Assembly: GCF_051020955.1 (NCBI RefSeq)
Contig: NC_135013.1
Location: forward strand, 37,943,087-38,007,086
Direction of reading: 5' to 3'
DNA: 64,000 nt
Origin: Megalopta genalis
Taxonomy: Eukaryota > Arthropoda > Insecta > Hymenoptera > Halictidae
Numbering within the stretch: position 1 is the first letter of the stretch; each line of letters opens with the position of its first letter. The notes below the pieces were generated by a model. It was not told where the DNA came from and did no database searches. It saw nothing but the letters and a program-made list of their open reading frames with translations. The position numbers and the translations under genes were made by a program. Shown here piece after piece: positions 34,507 through 44,560 of the stretch.

Positions 34507-34690
34507 TCGGGTGTGACACGTAACCGTCGTCACGATTTTTCAGGCACTTTCGACGGTCCAGTAAAAAAATGTTTCGAATAGAAGTCGATCAACGTTTAGT
34601 CGACTAAATATCGAAGTAAAACAAATTTCAGAAACTATAGTCTTTCGACTAAAAGTCAAGGTCATCTTGAAATTCTCAAACGGCACCCTG
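34507..34690. mobile_element. short TA-CAGGGTG-type MITE
   Basis: Left TA-TCGGGTGTGACACG and right CGGCACCCTG-TA (34691-34692) are inverted at CGGGTG/CACCCTG. 184 bp. The interior differs from the 8160 family, so it is a separate family with similar ends. Non-coding. Confidence 0.5.
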
Positions 34691-34692
34691 TA

Positions 34693-35244
34693 TTTTCGAC
34701 TTCGTGGCGTTATTGCCGATAAAAAGATGAAATCAACGACATACTGTACCATGATCTTCGGATGTCTTTACTTCAGCAATTTAGGGTTGAACAACGGAGA
34801 TCGTTTATTATGAACTTCTCCTGGAAATTATTATTATTTCCCGGTTGAACCCGACTAATTCGCCGGTTCGCGGATCATCGCCGGGAGCGAGAACGCGAGA
34901 GAACACGATACGAAAAGTGATCGGTAGAAAGCGCGGTTTCTATTGGAAACTGCGCCTTGTTTTCTCTGGCAGCAGGGCGCAATTACAAACACCTGATTCT
35001 CGTTCTTCGCCGTTTCCATCGGTATTCCGGCGAGAACGCCGCGATTTCACCGGTCGAATGACCAAGAGGCTCGCGCGCCTTGAATGCCCACGCGTAATAA
35101 ATCAAATGCATAAACTTTCCAGCAATTTTTCCAGCCGCTGCCGCCGCGCCGGCTGAGACACGAAATTGATTTCCCCCTTCTGATCGAAAACCTATTCCCG
35201 TGAGCCTCATGTATCCCTAATTACCCTCGAGAGAGACCTAGAGT

Positions 35245-35246
<2 letters not shown>
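34693..35246. other. gene-free interval
   Basis: Short overlapping frames on both strands. Nothing recognised. Confidence 0.4.
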
Positions 35247-35317
<71 letters not shown>

Positions 35318-35327
35318 AGAGAGAAAA
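35247..35327. repeat. (GA)n microsatellite, about 40 units
   Basis: The longest pure dinucleotide run in the window, ending in AAAGAGAAAGAGAG. Confidence 0.97.
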
Positions 35328-35588
35328 AACGAGCGCTTGGATCGGTCGACCGGGTCGAGGATGCGGGGAACATCTGTTAGGAAATCGAACGATTTCCGAA
35401 ATTGAATCAAACCAAAGCGGAAATTGCGTAATCGCGCGAGAGCCGGGGACGGGACCGTTCCGAACGGACGAATATACGGGGTGTCTGCCGCAAGTGCGCA
35501 CGCTCGATTATCCCGGAAACCACTGGCTACACACACACGTTTTTCTTACTGGAATCGAGTGCTGCGAGGTGGCTGAAAGCGTTCGTTT
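35328..35588. other. spacer; TACGGGGTGTC terminus at 35474
   Basis: ATATACGGGGTGTCTGCCGC looks like a one-sided TACAGGGTGTC-type end. No partner was found. Confidence 0.4.
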
Positions 35589-35760
35589 AACTCTCTAGGG
35601 GGTAATGGAGCCAGTTACTGTGAGGGCGGGGTAGCCAATTACTGTCCCTTTTGTTTATTTTCAAGCATAATTAACTTGATATTTATCGTGTAACACACGT
35701 CAAATGTATTCAAATTCGATTAACCATTTATTTGTTAAAATCGAACACGTGAAAGACGAA
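35589..35760. mobile_element. one-armed copy of the 622 palindromic MITE
   Basis: GGGTAATGGAGCCAGTTACTGTG then AGCCAATTACTG, TTTATTTTCAAGCATAAT and ATATTTATCG match the arms at 624 and 768-849. No right arm is seen; a minisatellite starts where it would be. Confidence 0.65.
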
Positions 35761-35844
35761 TGCTCTTGAAATACCAGACAAATTATTTCCATTCGTCTAT
35801 TCGCGAATAATGAATGAAAAATCTGATTGTTGTTTCAAGAAACG

Positions 35845-36525
35845 TAGTTATTCGTCATTTGCGAATAATAACTGAAAATGTAGTTATTCGTTATTTGCGA
35901 ATGATTAATAACTACATTATTTTACATTTATTTTGCAACTCATTCGAATAAACGTAGTTAGTCATTTCCGAATAACAAATGAAAATGTAGTTATTCGTTA
36001 CTTTCGAATAAATAATAACTACATTATTTTACATTTATATTGCAATTCATTCGAATGAACGTAGTTATTCGTCATTTACAAATAACAAATAAAAATGTAG
36101 TTAATTCGTCATTTGCGAATAACAAATAAAAATGTAGTTAATTCGTCATTTGCGAATAACGAATAAAAATGTAATTATTCCTCATTCACGAATAACAAAT
36201 AAAAATGTAGTTAATTCGTCATTCGCGAATAACGATTAAAAATGTAATTACTCGTCAATTACGAATAACGAATAAAAATGTAATTACCCGTCATTTGCGA
36301 ATAACGAATAAAAATGTAATTACTCGTCATTTACGAATAACGAATAAAAATGTAATTACCTATAATTTGCGAATAACGAATAAAAATGTAATTACCCATC
36401 ATTCGCGAATAACGAATAAAAATGTAATTACCCGTCATTTGCGAATAACGAATAAAAATGTAATTACTCGTCATTTGCGAATAACGAATAAAAATGTTCT
36501 CATTCGTCATTCGTCGATCGAATGA
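35845..36525. repeat. 36-bp minisatellite, about 18 units
   Basis: Unit GCGAATAACGAATAAAAATG plus TAATTACCCGTCATTT. Early units (35845-36060) are longer and degenerate with TAGTTATTCGTCATTTGCG; from about 36200 the period settles at 36 bp. Because 36 is divisible by three, a 76-codon frame (36295-36525) stays open with a 12-residue repeat. That frame is a by-product, not a protein. Confidence 0.95.
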
Positions 36526-37196
36526 AATTCGCCGAACTTCTGCTTGCACCGTGCCTCGACGCGGTCCAGACACCCAGTAGATAGGCCTCGGCGAGAAGCA
36601 GCATCAGTAGTGTCCGGCAGCCCCTCCGGACCCCTCCGGACCCCTCTGGACCATGCTGCCGGTGTTCCACCTGGATGGCCCGAGACCGGGGAGCACGTTG
36701 GATTCGGCGCGCATTCGAAGCGTGTCCGCCGGGCAAACGCGACTCGAATTCGCGCCGATCTAACACACGCTCCCCGAGCCGAAGCGTCGTTCCGGAACGA
36801 CGTGGACCACGACGCGGACCGTGTCCGGGCTCGTCGACGGCTCCTAACCCAGACCTTAAACCCTCTCCGCTGTTAAGTCGGAACCTGGCGTCGCGTCGCG
36901 GTTATTAGAGATCGCCGGGCCAACTGGTCTGAAAAGTGACGCTGTTTGCTTAGGATCCCGCTGACAGGCACGCTGCTGCCCGCCGGGACTATCGAACTGC
37001 CGTCTGCGAATTCTTTAGGAGATACTGACCTGGCTCGAGAACTCGCTCTCGACTAGGCCGATGGACGTAATAGTCCGGCGACGTTCCAAGCTGTCTTTTG
37101 TCATCGTCGAAGCTTCGATTAGGCGTGCTCGAAGTACGTGGTCTGCTTCGCGAAGCAGGTTCCAAGATCATGATTTTCGCCGCCTTCCTTTCGAAA
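36526..37196. other. gene-free GC-rich; 10-bp triplet repeat at 36619-36648
   Basis: CCCCTCCGGA occurs three times in tandem (last unit CCCCTCTGGA). Frames 36544-36876 plus and 36500-36766 minus oppose each other without domains. Confidence 0.5.
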
Positions 37197-37198
37197 TA

Positions 37199-37405
37199 CA
37201 GTCAATTCTCTCCGATTATCCCTCGGCAGAACAAAATGGGATATTTTGAAAAGTGGAGAAAAATAGACAATGTGGGAAGAGGAGATACAATTGTTTGAGA
37301 CTAGCGGGTAGTTTTTGTAGTTGTCGATTGTCAACGACTATAAAAACGAGCCCCAAGGCTCGAATAATCGTATCTCCTCTTCCTAAATTGTTCATTTTTG
37401 CTTAC
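37199..37405. mobile_element. TA-flanked MITE, TIR CAGTAAATTCTCTC (copy C)
   Basis: Left end TA-CAGTCAATTCTCTCCG; then GGAAGAGGAGATACAATTG pairs with AATAATCGTATCTCCTCTTC. The central TTGTCGATTGTCAACGACTA matches copy A. The outermost right TIR is missing: the sequence runs CAAATTG-like then TTTGCTTACATATG, so the copy is 3' truncated. The right border is approximate. Confidence 0.72.
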
Positions 37406-37568
37406 ATATGCTTACATATATATACTTTTTGTATACATATGTGTATGTTCAACGTTGCATAAGTGCATAAAAGACATAAAATGCATAAAACGTGCACACA
37501 AAGTGCATATCTCATAACAAGAATTATTATGAGCCTATTGTTTCAGAAATGGAAAAAAGTACATACGT
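37406..37568. other. spacer between sister MITEs
   Basis: AT-rich with TGCATAAAA words repeated (37458-37490). Confidence 0.4.
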
Positions 37569-37781
37569 TTTTGTTACATTGAAAACAAATTACAGTAAAT
37601 TCTCTCCAATTGTCCCTCAGCTTGTAAACGAAAATGGACAATTTCGGAAGAGGAGATACGATATTTCAAGCCTCGCGATTCGCTTTTATAGTTGCCGATG
37701 TCAACAACTATAAAGACGAAGCGCTAGGCTCGAATAATCAACTCTTCCGAAATTGTAGTTTGTTTTTAATGTAACAAGAGA
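37569..37781. mobile_element. TA-flanked MITE (copy D) within a wider inverted repeat
   Basis: TA-CAGTAAATTCTCTCC starts at 37591. GTCCCTCAGCTTG, GGAAGAGGAGATACGAT and the TTGCCGATGTCAACAACTA centre match the family; the right arm ends CTTCCGAAATTG. Outside the MITE, TTTTTGTTACATTGAAAACA (37569) is the inverse of TTTTTAATGTAACAAGAG (37763-37781), so the palindrome extends about 20 bp past the usual left TIR. Confidence 0.72.
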
Positions 37782-38104
37782 GTACATGTGTATTTTCTTT
37801 CACTTTTTAAACAACAGGGTCATAAATCGTTTTCTTTTTATGTAGATACAGAATAACTTTCTACTAACGTTTTACTGCGTATTTATTTATTTTATTTATT
37901 TGTCTATTCATTATACTGACAAAAAAACGAGTAGTACAAAGTTTATAGAAAAAGAAAAAAAATGTAGTAGAACTACATAATCACGCATTACATAATTGCG
38001 CATCTTATCAGAGTTTAGGGATGAAAGTAAATAGAGACATAGAAGAAATAAAAATTCTCTCGTCCTATCAGCGGTATTATAAAGGGCGAACAAGTGCTAA
38101 TCGA
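37782..38104. other. gene-free AT-rich spacer
   Basis: TATTTATTTATTTTATTTATT simple stretch near 37880. Nothing else. Confidence 0.4.
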
Positions 38105-38410
38105 TATAACTATGACAGATATACGTAGGTCATGTACCAATCAACAGCTCCGGTCTAAAAATCTAAAAATCGAAGCTTTAAACGAATAAAATCATTTCAA
38201 AGTGGAAACAAAAAATAACTGTGATAGTTATTAGAACATCTTCGATCATTCGAAAAGTGAAGCTTTAAACGAATGAAATCATCTCGAAGTAAATAAAAAC
38301 AAAAAGTAACTATGACAGAAATCGTAGAGCATGTACCAATCAACAACTCCGATCACCCAAAAATCGAAGCTCTAAACTGGTAAAATCAATTCGAAGCAAG
38401 TGAAAACGAA
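38105..38410. repeat. three degenerate ~105-bp tandem units
   Basis: Blocks TATGACAG, CATGTACCAATCAAC, CGAAGCTTTAAACGAAT and AAATCATYTCGAAG recur with starts near 38110, 38215 and 38310. Confidence 0.78.
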
Positions 38411-39661
38411 GAAAATGAAATTACATTTGGAACTCAATGAAATGTATACAAGAATATTCCAGCTTCGCTCAAAAGATGAACGGCATATGGTGTTCCGGAT
38501 GTTTTAAAATATCCTGAAAAGTGGCAATTTAGCAGAGACAAGACATTTCAACAAAGGATCGCGGACTCTGTTTCTAAAGGAAGATATCGTATTAATAGAT
38601 ATTATCGTCCTCCTCCTTGCATTGTCTCCGATCGCGTCTTTTCATCCTGCACCCAATGCTTCGACGAACGATCTAATTCTCCACGGGGTTGTTACGATTT
38701 CGGAGAGCCCGGGCCGCAAGGAGAACAAAGTCTCCGGAAGCGGAGCGTCCACGACGGGTGCGACGACCCCGAGGTCGTAAATCGAGTCGGGGCGATGCGC
38801 GGCGGGAAATAAACGAGCGGTAGCACGCTTCGCGGATAATCGACGGTGGCCGCCGATTTTTCCGGGCGGCTTTGCAACAAGTGAACGAGAGAGAATGGTC
38901 GAGCGAAGATCTCTGTCGCGACCGCGTCGCGAGATCTGCCGGAATCGTGTGGGACCGGCGAGAGGTCGGGGACGCGGACAGGGTGAGTCGGAAGAAAGGG
39001 AGAGAGACAAAAGGCGCAGCGCGAGGAAAAATATGTATCGCGGAGCACGCACGATTGCACAACGGCTTACGGTGGCTGGGCCTCGGAAGATTGTCGTTCT
39101 GGCAGCCGGCCAGAGGCCGGGCCAAAGTTCGGCGTTTTCGTTGCGGCCCGGTATAATAACGCGGCTGTCGGCCGCCTTAGGAATTCCGCAGGCTTTCCAG
39201 CATCCGCAGCGAGGGGGCCGGAGATGCACGGAACGGGGACAGGAGGAGAGCGAGCCGGAGAGATACGAGTGGCTTTAGACTGCTGGTCTACGCGCGTTTA
39301 CCGTGCCACGCGGGTAGAGAGAGATCCACGTGCTTCTGCCGTGACGGCTCCCGGTGGCAGTGTGTGCTCGCGTCGAACGCCGGTCGATCGCTGCGAGTCG
39401 AGAGTCGGGAGTCGAGGGTGCTCCAGGGTTAAGCCGCTTTCCAATGTTGCTCGAGCACGCCGGTACACAGCGGGGCTATTAAATCGACGGCCTCGCGAAA
39501 AATCCTCCCCCGTTCACTCGTTAAAATCACGGCCACCGTGCCTGCGCCCCGGGTTCACGCCTTTCCGATTCCTGCGAGACGGCGCGACGTTCCTGCGATT
39601 CCTCTGCTCGATTTCGACGCGTTCGTAGGCCGTACTGCTCGCAAAAGTGTTCGTACACCGT
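38411..39661. other. gene-free; GC-rich 38600-39650
   Basis: The 195- and 150-codon minus frames (38642-39229, 38673-39125) are matched by 94-134-codon plus frames across the same DNA. There is no domain, and composition is Arg/Ser/Pro/Ala as expected from CpG-rich sequence. Confidence 0.5.
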
Positions 39662-39665
39662 TTAA

Positions 39666-40239
39666 CCCTTTGCGGACGAGTGTCGGCAAATAGCCGCCCA
39701 AGTCTTTTTACCGTTCTTTTTTTATTTGATTAATTTATTAACACTATGCCGTCCGGTGGTACCACTTTGGTGCCATTTTAAAAAACTGAAATAACATTTG
39801 AACTATATCTCTTGGATGTTAAAAGGCAGCAAACTAACTATAGCATTGTGCTTATTTAACTAAGAATTAAGTACGAAAATTCTTGGATGACTTATCTTAA
39901 TTTTAGGAATTCATATTACCGCCATTTTCGACATTTTTTTTTAAATCTAAAATTTCCAAGCTATTCTGCCGGCGTCAAACAAAAGAATCATATCTGAGAT
40001 CTGCGGACGGCATAGTGTTAATTATTAACGTAAATTTATTAATTTAACCGTAGGTTCGGAACGAATTTTAGTTTGACGAGTCAGTCTTTCTGTGTCACTA
40101 TCAGAGAAACCAGCAATGTTTTCCACATATTTATAATCTTATAGTAATATAATTATATCTTATAACATTTTTATTTTATATCCAATACCTGTCGTCCACA
40201 GCGACGCAATACCCGTCGAGCGGCTTCGTCCGCAAAGGG
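39666..40239. mobile_element. TTAA MITE, TIR CCCTTTGCGGACGA, interrupted by another
   Basis: TTAA (39662-39665), CCCTTTGCGGACGAGTGTCG; right end TTCGTCCGCAAAGGG, TTAA (40240-40243). TIRs match over 14 bp. The total is 574 bp; removing the nested element (39742-40017) and one TTAA leaves about 294 bp, close to other family members. Non-coding. Confidence 0.9.
39742..40017. mobile_element. TTAA MITE nested in the above, TIR CACTATGCCGTCCG
   Basis: TTAA (39738-39741), CACTATGCCGTCCG; right end CGGACGGCATAGTG, TTAA (40018-40021). The 14-bp TIRs are exact inverted copies. 276 bp, piggyBac-like target. The internal GGTACCACTTTGGTGCC is itself a short palindrome next to the left TIR. Confidence 0.92.
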
Positions 40240-40243
40240 TTAA

Positions 40244-40812
40244 GACGCAATAACTTTTTTCAAACTGGACTAAGTGATCTGAATTTTGTTTAGATGATAG
40301 CGGAACTGGTGTACCAGACGATGACCAAAATGCCTTTTTTATAATTTTACTATTACTCGAGATGCCAAAAAAAAAATAATAAAAAACTCTCGTTTTTAAC
40401 TTTTTTATCTGCGTGCTGAAAATTTGACCGAAATCGGTTAAGACTCGAGCGACGTGTGTTGAAAGATTTTAAAAACTGCAGATTTCTTCCAGTTTTTGGT
40501 CAGAATCGTTTAAAAACCGCGATTTTTGCCATCTTTAATTTGCGTAACTCATAACAACGTCAATTAATTTCGATCAAATTTTCTGTATGCATATAAGTTA
40601 CCGAGATCTACGGAAGGCATTTTTTAAACTTCCGTTACAGGCTCAAATAAAAAAAGTTAAAAAACGAGAGATCTTTATTTTTTTGTCATTCCAAATAATA
40701 GCGAAATTTAAAAAAAGAAAACGCATTTCAGTCATCGTCTAGTAGACTAGACTCTCTATCAACTAAAAAAAATTCAAGTCATCTAGATCAGTTTTAAAAC
40801 AGTTATTGCGTT
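40244..40812. mobile_element. long-TIR MITE, ends RACGCAATAAC, between TTAA sites
   Basis: The left ~190 bp (GACGCAATAACTTTTTTC, AGACGATGACCAAAATGC, CTCTCGTTTTTAAC) is the inverse of the right ~190 bp ending GTTATTGCGTT. TTAA lies on both sides: 40240-40243 (shared with the right flank of the previous element) and 40813-40816. The middle carries AAAATTTGACCGAAATCGG-like text. No transposase frame. Confidence 0.78.
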
Positions 40813-40882
40813 TTAAAAAGTGCACTTTTGTGGGCCACTGTACATCCAATCTAGCAACGAAAATATTTGGACACCTTTTAAC

Positions 40883-40974
40883 GCTAAAACCAGCGCGGTA
40901 AAAACGATAGTTTCCCTATTTTGCAAATCTGCAGAGTCTCTAAACTTTGCAGAACTGCAAACGTAGGCTTAGTG
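40883..40974. mobile_element. deleted CGCTAAACC-family TTAA element
   Basis: TTAA (40879-40882), CGCTAAAACCAGCGCGGT; the right end GTAGGCTTAGTG is followed by CTAG instead of TTAA. GAGTCTCTAAACTTTGCAGA matches 42331-42350. Only 92 bp remain of about 200-290 bp. Confidence 0.6.
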
Positions 40975-40975
40975 C

Positions 40976-41200
40976 TAGAACACAATAACTTTTTTAGAGC
41001 TGGACTAAACTTGAATTTTGCCTAGATGATAAAGAAACCAGTCTACTATCTACTAGAGCTAGAATGCATTTTTTTAAAAATTCTGCTATTGCTTAGAATG
41101 ACAAAAGAAAATAAAGAACTCTCGTTTTTTGACTTCTTTATCTGAGCCTATAACGAAAATTTAAAAAATGTGTTTCGTAGATCTCGGTAAGATGCTTGAT
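40976..41200. mobile_element. partial copy of the 40244 element
   Basis: AACACAATAACTTTTTTAG, GAATTTTGCCTAGATGATA, AACTCTCGTTTTTTGAC and TTCGTAGATCTCGGTAA follow the order of the left half of 40244-40812. The right half is absent. Confidence 0.72.
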
Positions 41201-42030
41201 CTTTGATAGATTTATGATTGGATCTTGAGATGCACGAGGGCCTCTCCCTCGTGAGGCCTAAAGGATGAATGAGACTAAACAGACTCGACGAAGAACGCCG
41301 GTTGGAGAATCGGCGACCACGTTGGGTCTTCTGGTCTTCCGGCTATCGAGTGTCGAAGCCTGTTTATTGAAACAAAGTACGTATGTATGTTTGGGAAAGG
41401 CAAGCGACTCGACGACGTCGCCTTGCTAAAGAATCGGGACTTTGTTCCTGGAGTGCCTCGCCTCGGAGTGAGAAAGGCGTCGCCTTCTGGCGAGATGGGT
41501 GAGAGGCCCGTGATTGTCCGTGACCCCTCTCGCCCACTTACCCCGGCACCTTCTTTGGGAAAACGTCGTGTACGATACAATTTTTATATTATTTCTGACA
41601 CATTGGCAAAACGTACCTCCATCCTCAGCAGGCCGCCTCAACTTTACCTCTACCTTCGTCGATCTTTATGTCGCACTCGGTCGAACACCTTTCGACCCCA
41701 GTTTCAGTCCCAAGCAGAGCGATCGCGTCGTTTAGATTTTGTGTCGGAAAATCCCGGGTCATTTGAACATTATGAACAACTGGCGGCGCATTCACAGATC
41801 GTCGAAGTTGTAGTTCGCTCAACTTCACCGACGCGCGTGCATCGCATAGCTGCTTTTTTTTAAATGTAAATAATGCAACTAACACATTTTGTATTTCATT
41901 GTTATCTTCTCAATAATTTTTATTGAACAAAACTTGAAATATTTATCAACTAATAGTAGGCATATTAAGACAAGCGCTGTTCGGCATTTTTCGACCGTGT
42001 TTTTTTTTCGCAATGACCCTTGGGACTCAA
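41201..42030. other. gene-free; possible retroelement end at 41222-41580
   Basis: 41230-41262 has a hairpin (CACGAGGGCC / CTCCCTCGTG). The minus strand carries AATAAA near 41366 and a moderately GC-rich body, which could be a solo LTR in minus orientation, but no TG..CA borders or target duplication are proven. Near 42017-42034 GGGACTCAAACGG-TTAA reads as a one-sided TTAA-family end. The 158-codon frame 41387-41863 has no domain. Confidence 0.3.
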
Positions 42031-42103
42031 ACGGTTAATTTCAATCATTGGGAGTTGAGTTGCTCAAGGATGCGCTTGAAATGCTGAGTCATTCATGTGT
42101 TAA

Positions 42104-42397
42104 CGCTTTATTTACCGGTAATTTTCTAGTACATGATTCTCTTGAAATTTAGGAAAAATATAGTTGAGAATTTCTTAAAACTTATTTAACATTTAAACCT
42201 ATCAAGCAGTAATAGTACCTGGAGTGCATTGCTTCATACGAGTGAGAAGATCGAATTTATTTAGATTTTGTAAAGTTTTTATTATAAAACTTGCTCCAAT
42301 ACTGTAATTTATTCAAGCATTTTTCATGAAAGAGTCTCTAAAATTTGTAGAATTGCAAAATAAGAGAACGGTTATTTTGACCGCGATAGGTTTAGTG
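42104..42397. mobile_element. TTAA MITE, CGCTAAACC family (copy B)
   Basis: TTAA (42100-42103) then CGCTTTATTTACCGG; right end TGACCGCGATAGGTTTAGTG then TTAA (42398-42401). Inverted, the right end reads CACTAAACCTATCGCGGTCA, the family consensus. 294 bp. Confidence 0.75.
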
Positions 42398-42401
42398 TTA
42401 A

Positions 42402-42590
42402 AGTCAATAATGACTGGTGCGGCTAACTTATAAAAGTGAGAAGATCAAATTAATTTAGATTTCATAAAGTGTTTATTGCAAAACTTGCCACGGTAATGTT
42501 ACTTATTCAAGCTTCTCTCGTGAAAGAGTTCGTAAACATTGTAAAATATTGAAATAAACCGATTATTTCGACCGTGGGGTAGGTTCAGCG
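42402..42590. mobile_element. adjacent second CGCTAAACC-family unit
   Basis: AAGTGAGAAGATCAAATTAA, TAGATTTCATAAAG, TTATTCAAGCTTCTCTCGTG and the right end GACCGTGGGGTAGGTTCAGCG-like terminus followed by TTAA (42591-42594) repeat the content of 42240-42397. The left TIR is lacking, so this is a tandem partial duplication or an abutting insertion sharing the middle TTAA. Confidence 0.68.
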
Positions 42591-42689
42591 TTAAAAAGTA
42601 CACTAATCTCGTCTATAATCCAGGAAATCCTTTGGATCAACGTAATCGCGGGCACAGTTCCAGTCCGACCATGGCAGACCATTGTAGAT

Positions 42690-42906
42690 CAGAGCTGTGC
42701 AGAATTAAAATTTAATTACTCGAGGAATTATAATTACGAAGTAATTCAGTTACATTCTAATTCAATTACATGGTATTTTAATTGCACTCGTGATTAAAAC
42801 AATCAATAATTGAATTAACTCAAAGGTTCGAATTACTTAATTGATTGACAATGTAATTCCAATACAATGTAATTGAATTACAACGTAATACAATTAGCAC
42901 AACTAT
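42690..42906. mobile_element. AATTAC-rich element, possible hAT-like MITE
   Basis: CAGAGCTGTGCAGAATTAAA on the left and TTAGCACAACTATA on the right are loosely inverted (AGCTGTGC / GCACAACT). The interior is a dense run of TAATTAC, AATTCAATTAC and CAATGTAATT words. No convincing target duplication. Confidence 0.45.
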
Positions 42907-43035
42907 ATGTCATGGACATACTGCGAATAAAGTGTTTTAAGAGACCAAACTGTTTCGGTCAAACGAGAAGTTGCAGACATCGCGTTTCAAAATTATTGGA
43001 ACAATAAAGATGCGTCCAGGGGGCATGGTTCGAAC

Positions 43036-43233
43036 GTATCATGATAATCACCTTCGGGATCGTATAATAAAAATCGTCTTCAAAATCGCGTAATAAAAAT
43101 CGTCTTCAAGAACGTCTAATAAAAATCGCCATCGAGATCACATAATAAAAATCGCCATTAAGACCGTCTAATAAAAATCGCCATCAAGATCGTCCAATAA
43201 AAATCGTCTTCCAGATCGCATAATAAAAGCCGC
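43036..43233. repeat. 26-bp minisatellite, about 7.5 units
   Basis: Unit AATAAAAATCGTCTTCAAGA plus TCGCGT, with CGCCATCAAG variants in the second half. The period is 26 bp with little length variation. Confidence 0.93.
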
Positions 43234-43356
43234 GTCTAAATAAACTGGATCTCCACGTTGTCCTAACAATAAGCCAACGTGTGCGAGTCGCTCGAAGGGC
43301 TCGTTAGATTCAGTGCGGCGACGGGTCTCGAGACATCCTCGAGGATTGTCGTAGCA

Positions 43357-43359
<3 letters not shown>

Positions 43360-43391
<32 letters not shown>
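43360..43391. repeat. (CT)n microsatellite
   Basis: About 16 CT units. Confidence 0.96.
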
Positions 43392-43392
<1 letters not shown>

Positions 43393-44314
43393 GTCTTTGT
43401 TCAACTTGGGCCGCGCGCACCGCAGCTCTTCGCTCTCGTTCGTAGAAACGGTGTTTGGTCGCGCGAAAACCACGATGCACGGACACCTTCGCGTCGGTTC
43501 CTCTCGTATTTTTCGGAAAACCACCTCGTCCATTATTCAACGTGGCGGGCGCGCGCTCGCTCGCTCGCGCGAACGACGTCGTAGCAATCCCTGGGACACG
43601 GCGGCGAGTCGTCCGTATAAATTTCTCCGGCGGGGTAGAGGGGCGGCGAAAAAAGGGGCCTGGAAAAGCGGGCGAAGAACCCCGCTAATTGACGTCCCAC
43701 GAGAGGCTGCGTTGTTTCTCTTTGGCAACAACGACGGGACGGGACGGAGCGGGACGGAACGATACGTCCACGGCTGCTGGGTCCGGCGTGGCGGCCAGGC
43801 TTCGTTCGTTAATTATCCGGACGCAAAAAGGAGGCCGGGTGTTGTAGCGTCCGGGGTAGAAAAAAGAGAAAGCGTCGAAGTTCTCGACGAAGCGGGAAAT
43901 TAATTAGACGCGAGGGTGCGAGGGGGAGAAGGAGGAGGAACGGTTCTGCAGGACGTTGCCGCGAGGAAGAAGCCGCTTATTCTCCAGGTAATTCGTCACG
44001 TGGACGTTTACGCCGGGGGTTAAGGGGTGCTATCCCGGGTGGGGTGGCTCCGGGGTGACTGACGAGCTCCTCCAGGAACTACAACGACGTCATCCGGCAG
44101 CAATTTCAGCAACACTCGAGACAGACACTGTGTGGGATGCTGGGAGAGCTGCGATGCGATGGGATGGCGTCGCATTGTGGGACGAATGGGCAATCCAGGT
44201 GGTGAAAAGTCATGTCAGGAAATGGATACAGCTTCTCTTCTATTTAGTCTTCTTCCAGAATGTTTACCGAGGCTAATGGGACCCGTAGTGATTTATTTGG
44301 TAAACATATTAGTA
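43392..44314. other. GC-rich interval; one weak exon-like stretch
   Basis: Frames of 64-168 codons overlap on both strands at 43310-43903. At 44076-44198 a 123-bp stretch lies between CTCCAG and CAG-GTGGTG and is open in two frames. I do not call it an exon (see findings). Confidence 0.4.
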
Positions 44315-44521
44315 GATTCTCGGATCTTCGTGCAAAATAAAAATTGTCTCATTGTCAAAATTACCGCTAGTTGTGAGGAATATAAATCACTTGAAATTAT
44401 CTTTATTCTTTTAACAATCATAGTAAGTGAAACATAATATAAAATTATCCTTGAATTCTTCCAATGCCGTTTCAGTTTTTCATTTGACTTACTCATTTTT
44501 GTCATAAAAGTCCTGGAGACT
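44315..44521. mobile_element. GACYGCGG-family MITE, eroded copy
   Basis: TA-GATTCTCGGATCTTCGTGC, AAAATAAAAATTGTCTCATTG on the left; on the right TTTTGTCATAAAAGTCCTGG ending AGAC then TG. Size and subterminal blocks fit the family, but the TIRs are eroded. Confidence 0.5.
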
Positions 44522-44531
44522 GGTATAAATT

Positions 44532-44560
44532 TCATTTATACCATTTATACCATTTATACC
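44532..44560. repeat. (ATTTATACC)3 short tandem repeat
   Basis: Three perfect 9-bp copies. Confidence 0.9.

Noticed and set aside
36295..36525. 76-codon repeat protein frame
   Set aside because: It is the translation of the 36-bp minisatellite, open only because the period is divisible by three.
38642..39278. 195-codon minus frame and 127-codon plus frame
   Set aside because: Both strands are open over the same CpG-rich DNA, with Arg/Ser/Pro bias and no domain; typical of chance frames at high GC.
41222..41580. Solo LTR in minus orientation
   Set aside because: There is an AATAAA on the minus strand and a terminal-looking hairpin, but no TG..CA borders, primer site or target duplication could be fixed.
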